A stretch of 64,000 nucleotides of DNA from Urechis unicinctus (taxonomy: Eukaryota > Annelida > Polychaeta > Xenopneusta > Urechidae), in contig CM067355.1 of the NCBI GenBank assembly GCA_034190875.2, positions 32,169,335-32,233,334 of the forward strand. The letters are read 5' to 3'. Shown one piece after another: positions 46,995 to 64,000 of the stretch. The translations under genes and the position numbers were made by a program. The stretch's first letter is position 1. Each line of letters opens with the position of its first letter. The notes under the pieces are model-generated. The model did not search any database. It saw only the letters and a program-made list of their open reading frames with translations, and was not told the DNA's origin.

Positions 46995-47190
46995 CTATTT
47001 GAGTCGTACGCAGTTAGAGCGAAGATTCGTTCGCAGTTAGAGCGAAGATTCGTTCGCAGTTAGAGCGAAGATTCGTTCGCAGTTATAGCGAAGATTCGTT
47101 CGCAGTTATAGCGAAGATTCGTTCGCAGTTAGAGCGAAGATTCGTTCGCAGTTATAACGAAGATTCGTTCGCAGTTAGAGCGAAGATTCG
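46995..47190. repeat. 23-bp minisatellite, about eight units
   Basis: GCAGTTAGAGCGAAGATTCG plus TTC repeats about eight times with only A/T or A/G changes at two sites. The GCGAA...TTCGC parts can pair with each other. Confidence 0.95.
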
Positions 47191-47194
47191 TTTG

Positions 47195-47900
47195 TTGATT
47201 ATACCTAAAGGAGAATCCGAGCAAAAGATGAATCCGAGCCACAATGAGTCCGAGCCACAATGGCAGACGTGCAGCAAATCACAAATAAAGTACAATTCTC
47301 TTGATCAGGCATTATTCGCTTTATTAAGGCAAGATAAGACGATTGTTCGACGCCCCCTACCGATACATAATATAACCAGACCTAAGACTCGGGAACAGCA
47401 TTGAGAAAAGGTGCGACAGGAACACGCAATGAGAACAGGTGCGAGGGCAGCGGAGATGACAAAACATCAATGGTAACCCAAGAAACATCTCAAACGAACA
47501 GGCAATTATGAACACATTTGTCCTGTGGTGAGAACACTCTATGCATTCAGGTAACACAGACGGAAGATAACCGGGTTGTGTCCTATACACGACACGTGGA
47601 TTCAAACAGCCTGAACCTGGTAAGTGTACATCACTATATCAAGGTCATCCGTACAACTGGGAATCATTATGTACCACAAGTTATTCTGTACAACGGCAAA
47701 TCATTGTGCAACGGGAATCTGTTCTGATAAGAATTTCACAAAGAATTCAACATCAAAAGGAAGAGTATTGACAAATGAACAGCTAGCCACGAACAGACGC
47801 ATACAAGATAAACCAAACATCACAGCAGCAGGGATATCAACTGCGTGTCACCAACTCGGTAGTTTGCTTGCATGGTATTGCTAATGGTCACCAAAACATG
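47195..47900. other. non-coding stretch
   Basis: It starts with three variants of GAATCCGAGC / GAGTCCGAGCC. No gene is recognised. Confidence 0.4.
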
Positions 47901-47904
47901 ATGT

Positions 47905-48815
47905 AGAGAGGGGGAGAGGGCGGTACCTCAACAATGGTAGAGGGAGAGAGGGCGGGACCTCAACAATGGTAGAGGGAGGAGGGAGGGGCAATGGTAGAGG
48001 GAGAACCTCAACAATGGTAGAGGGAGAGAGGGCGGGACTTAAACAATGGTAGAGGGAGAGAGGGCGGGACTTAATGGTAGAGGGAGAGAGGGCGGGACTT
48101 AATGGTAGTAGTGGAGAGAGGGCGGGACCTCAACAATGGTAGTGGGAGAGAGGGCGGGACCTCAACAATGGTAGAGGGAGAGAGGGCGGGACCTCAACAA
48201 TGGTAGTGGGAGAGGTAGAGGGAGAGAGGGCGGGACTTAAACTTAGAGGGAGAGAGGGCGGGAAACAACAATGGTAGAGGGAGAGAGGGCGGGACCTCAA
48301 CAATGGTAGTGGGAGAGAGGGCGGGACCTCAACAATGGTAGAGGGAGAGAGGGCGGGACTTAAACAATGGTAGAGGGAGAGAGGGCGGGACTTAAACAAT
48401 GGTAGAGGGAGAGAGGGCGAGACCTCAACAATGGTAGTGGGAGAGAGGGTGGGACCTAAACAATGGTAGAGGGAGAGAGGGCGAGACCTCAACAATGGTA
48501 GAGGGAGAAAGGGTGGGACCTCAACAATGGTAGAGGGAGAGAGGGCGGGACCTAAACAATGGTAGAGGGAGAGAGGGCGGGACCTCAACAATGGTAGAGG
48601 GAGAGAGGGCGGGACCTCAACAATGGTAGAGGGAGAGAGGGCGAGACCTAAACAATGGTAGAGAGAGAGAGGGCGAGACCTAAACAATGGTAGAGGGAGA
48701 GAGGGCAGGACCTCAACAATGGTAGAGGGAGAGAGGGCGGGACCTCAACAATGGTAGAGGGAGAGAGGGCAAGACCTCAATAATGGTAGAGGGAGAGAGG
48801 GCGGGACTTCAACAA
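47905..48815. repeat. 32-bp purine-rich minisatellite, about 27 units
   Basis: The words GGTAGAGGGAGAGAGGGCGG and GACCTCAACAAT make the unit. Variants lack CTCAACAAT or carry GTGGGAGAG. The plus strand has long purine runs. Because 32 is not a multiple of three, the 185-codon minus frame through it (48130-48687) cycles frames and is not taken as a gene. Confidence 0.95.
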
Positions 48816-48937
48816 TGAACCAACCTACATACAAACGACCACAATAACAGAATCCAAACACAACAACATCGTACACAAATCAAGTGATAATAACAGTGAA
48901 GCAATTAGAAGAGATTTTACAGACGCATACACTCATA

Positions 48938-49312
48938 CACTGCCACAGTATCACACCAATCATACACTGCCCCAGTATCACATCAATCATACACTGCCCC
49001 AGTATCACATCAATCATACACTGCCCCAGTATCACATCAATCATACACTGCCCCAGTATCACATCAATCATACACTGCCCCAATATCACATCAGTCATAC
49101 ACTGCCCCAAAATTACATCAATCATACACTGCCCCAATATCACATCAATCATACACTGCCCCAATATCACATCAGTCATACACTGCCCCAAAATCACATC
49201 AATCATACACTGCCCCAATATCACATCAGTCATACACTGCCCCAAAATCAAATCAATCATACACTGCCCCATATCACATCAATCATACACTGCCCCAATA
49301 TCACATCAATCA
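48938..49312. repeat. 27-bp minisatellite, about 14 units
   Basis: CATACACTGCCCCAGTATCA plus CATCAAT, with variants AATATCA and AAATCA, repeats about 14 times. Both strands stay open because of the 27-bp period. Confidence 0.95.
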
Positions 49313-49319
49313 GCTCCAT

Positions 49320-49735
49320 GAAAAGGATGGCCAACAACAAAAAAAACGCTTCAAAATTATAGTGTCAACAATTCACAATAAATAAAACACATACTGGCAG
49401 TTATCAACAAACTTTGACCAATGTGTGACCCCAAAATGAGCAATGTTAGACATTAATGGATATTCCATCACACGAAAAAATGCTATCAGTTCGGTACTGA
49501 TAACAGTGACTGTGAAGAAATCGCAGGGTAAATGTATGCAGTTATACTCCATGAGGAAAGCAATGTTGACAAATTAATCTCACAACCATACAAAGTGCAT
49601 TCCCCATACCATGTGACTGACCCAATACCATGTGACATACCCAAATAATGTGACATCCCATATCTAACAATACCCCTACGTTGTCCAAATAAGAGCTCTC
49701 CCTAAACACCATCTATCTCTAACAGGTACTTAGCT
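49320..49735. other. non-coding stretch
   Basis: Contains a few copies of CCATGTGAC (about 49605-49660). It may be part of the 3' untranslated or downstream region of the PLEKHA8-like gene. Nothing else is seen. Confidence 0.4.
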
Positions 49736-49756
49736 CGTACCTTCACCCATTATTTC

Positions 49757-49975
49757 AACCACTGATATCGCACCTATTTCTATGAGAACCACTGATATCA
49801 CACCCATTTCTATGAGAACCACTGATATCACACCCATTTCTATGAGAACCACTGATATCACACCCATTTCTATGAGAACCACTGATATCACACCCATTTC
49901 TATGAGAACCACTGATATCACACCCATTTCTATGAGAACCACTGATATCACACCCATTTCTTTGAGAACTACTGA
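49757..49975. repeat. 30-bp minisatellite, seven units
   Basis: ATGAGAACCACTGATATCAC plus ACCCATTTCT repeats seven times; the inner five units are identical. It lies 45 bp beyond the stop codon of the PLEKHA8-like gene, so it probably falls inside that gene's 3' untranslated region. Confidence 0.95.
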
Positions 49976-50019
49976 TTCCTTCCAGCTTCAACCAAACACA
50001 ACACAAGTGCCGCTTGAAG

Positions 50020-61891
<11,872 letters not shown>

Positions 61892-63245
61892 GACTGCAAA
61901 TTCTGATTCCTTCATTTCAGTGCAGGTTTACATTTCGTGAAACCCTTGCACACGTAACGTACAAGCTATTGACAAACAGCAGTAAATCACCAGGAGTCCA
62001 TAGCTGTTCGTACAGGTTCAGTTAAAATAACACAACCGAGCAATTTGCGGTCTCTCCAGGAAAACGTTATGCGTATCCACTGATATAAAACTTGTTCCTC
62101 CAAATGTATTGTGTTTTCAAAATCAAGGAAGATTTAGGGTTGTAACACCCGCGTTGTTGGGCAAATCAACGATTAACTGTGAAGCGAAATTTGTTGCTGA
62201 TCATATCACATTCACAACCAACCAGCTATATTTCAACATCCGGTCAACACAATGTTTCGCGTGTCATAAACAGCAATAAACAGAAATCATAACGTTCTAG
62301 GTGTTTTATGATAATTTTTCCGCGTAAGTTGTATTCGGTATCCTACCCACAAGTTTTTCAGACAAGGAATTCAAGTTCCAATGTTAAAATCAAGATGATT
62401 AATCGGCAAAACAGCCAAGAAAACACAGTATCTGATAGATCGTGCAGATATTGATAGTAAAAATAGCAATTGACATCAAATACGCATCTCGTATCCCAGT
62501 ATCAACAACTAAACTGATAATTTGCTTCACTTAACATCCATTTTTATTCCTGCAAAAAACTTAATAAGGGAAATCAGAGAATAAATTTGGATCTGCGGAC
62601 TCTAGGGTTCCGCTTACGCTTTTAAGGATCAAGGTCTAAAATGGAAAATCACGTTCGTTGTTTGACCAAAGCAATTGTGACGGATTGACTTAAAGTGCTT
62701 GTGATAACGCCATGTGACGTCATGGACAAAGCAATGAGAACAATGAAGGTCTTCTGGAATATGTCTCAAAAGTTCAAGTCTAAGCTTTTATCGCGTGTCA
62801 AATGGTGAGTCAGTTAAAAAGAAAACTGTTTAAACGCCAACCGTGGATGTGTGCCCGGCTCCATCTGGACAAGTCCTGTGGACCAATGAAACAAAGATGA
62901 ACGGGAAAACTTGTTTACATCCCAAAAGGGAAACATTATTCTCCCAGATGAAAAAATTTATCAGTAACATGTAAAAATATCTCTGGGGGATCTTGACTAT
63001 TCTCATCTGTATTTACATGATTACCGGGCAGGTGGAAAGAACATCGGGCCAGAATAAGCGAAGGCATTTGTGGCCTTACATTAACCTCGTCCCTCTTACC
63101 CACACATCTGTGCAACATTGTTTGGATTGACATATTTGGTCTCTCTAGAACTTGTAACTTGTAAAAAGCACATAGACGCCACGATGGGTCGCGATTGGAA
63201 GCGATTATCACGTGATCTTTACGGGCGCCATGTAATCCTGATGTG
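61892..63245. other. 5' flank and putative promoter region of the PLEKHA8-like gene
   Basis: No other gene is seen. A CRE-like TGACGTCA lies at about 62716-62723. No TATA box close to the start codon was identified and the transcription start is unknown. Confidence 0.4.
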
Positions 63246-63246
63246 C

Positions 63247-63400
<154 letters not shown>

Positions 63401-63694
63401 CCCTATCTCCTTAACACCCTACAACCTTCATACCATGAGGAACACGCTACGCGTGCCCTCATTGGTCAACTAATTAAAGGCTTTAAGCCTCAACCCTAAC
63501 TACACTGTTGCTGCCCGCCAAATTTAGACAGTCCCGAGCAAGCCTTCAAACAAGCAGCATCTCCTGGTATTTCCTCATACAATAGTCTTCAGGCACACCT
63601 TTCGGCAGTCATCATAAGAACCTTAAACTTCGGCCCCCTACAACGTCGTTGACTTGTTTCTACAAGTACACATAGCCACCAAGAGAATATAGCC

Positions 63695-63831
<137 letters not shown>

Positions 63832-64000
63832 ACAGTTATAATTTATGCATCCAATTATTCGTATACTTGGATTCGGCAACATAGTTTATTGATGTGCTTT
63901 AGCTTTCAGGATCATAAATCAATCAAAATCAAAGACGTCATCTCTAAGGTCCAAGATTACCGTATAAAGAGCGTTGATTGTTATATGATGCTCGTTAACG

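Noticed and set aside
46995-47190. CRISPR-like regular repeat
   Set aside because: The 23-bp units touch each other with no spacers, and the context is an animal genome.
48130-48687. 185-codon minus-strand frame rich in Ser, Leu and Pro
   Set aside because: It is wholly inside the 32-bp minisatellite and cycles through frames; no start context or unique sequence.
48884-49321. Long frames on both strands over the CATACACTGCCCC repeat
   Set aside because: They exist because the 27-bp unit has no stop in those frames; nothing outside the array supports coding.

Overview
The window looks like nuclear DNA of a marine invertebrate animal, most likely a mollusc. The reasons are a split host gene with canonical GT-AG introns whose protein resembles animal PLEKHA8/FAPP2, an AT-rich background, dense minisatellites, and a typical animal mix of mobile elements (hAT, PIF/Harbinger, an I/Nimb-type LINE, a CR1/L2-like LINE, Penelope-like, Ty3/gypsy, Polinton-like). 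The phylum is inferred from the style of the repeats, not proven.

1-33.6 kb is almost wholly mobile DNA. In order: the 3' end of a hAT transposase gene (1-1114); a complete PIF/Harbinger element with a 3-bp CAG target duplication (1938-4312); a 52-bp tandem repeat; a full-length minus-strand I/Nimb LINE bounded by a 12-bp target duplication (6252-11657); a decayed tyrosine-recombinase-like gene (12.39-13.16 kb); a Polinton-like integrase fossil (13.65-14.2 kb); short elements joining the two ends of the LINE (15.0-16.1 kb and 20.1-20.8 kb); a second Harbinger family (16.25-18.4 kb); then a mosaic of Penelope-like and gypsy fossils (21.4-33.6 kb). The mosaic also holds a CR1/L2-like LINE that was split by a second copy of the first Harbinger family (27531-29045).

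33.6-40.7 kb is mostly unrecognised non-coding DNA with two RecQ-like helicase pieces on opposite strands. 40.7-50.0 kb is very rich in minisatellites (eight arrays with units of 18-36 bp). These surround an unrecognised 463-residue open reading frame on the plus strand (44925-46316) that starts just after a splice acceptor.

50.0-61.9 kb, on the minus strand, carries one clearly intact host gene: a PLEKHA8/FAPP2 orthologue with 12 coding exons, all in compatible phase, predicted at 495 residues. An N-terminal PH domain, which in this family reads PI4P and ARF1 at the trans-Golgi, is joined by a Ser/Pro-rich linker to a C-terminal glycolipid-transfer (GLTP) domain whose key Asp, Asn, Lys, Trp and His residues are kept. 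Its 6.9-kb intron 6 is full of simple repeats, including about 360 bp of (AT)n. The last 2 kb is non-coding and has two more long (AT)n tracts.

No tRNA, rRNA or CRISPR array was recognised. The most interesting signals are a hairpin in the Penelope-like family kept by compensatory and G-U changes, short elements made of both ends of the LINE, the duplicated Penelope/gypsy mosaic, and the orphan 463-residue gene.
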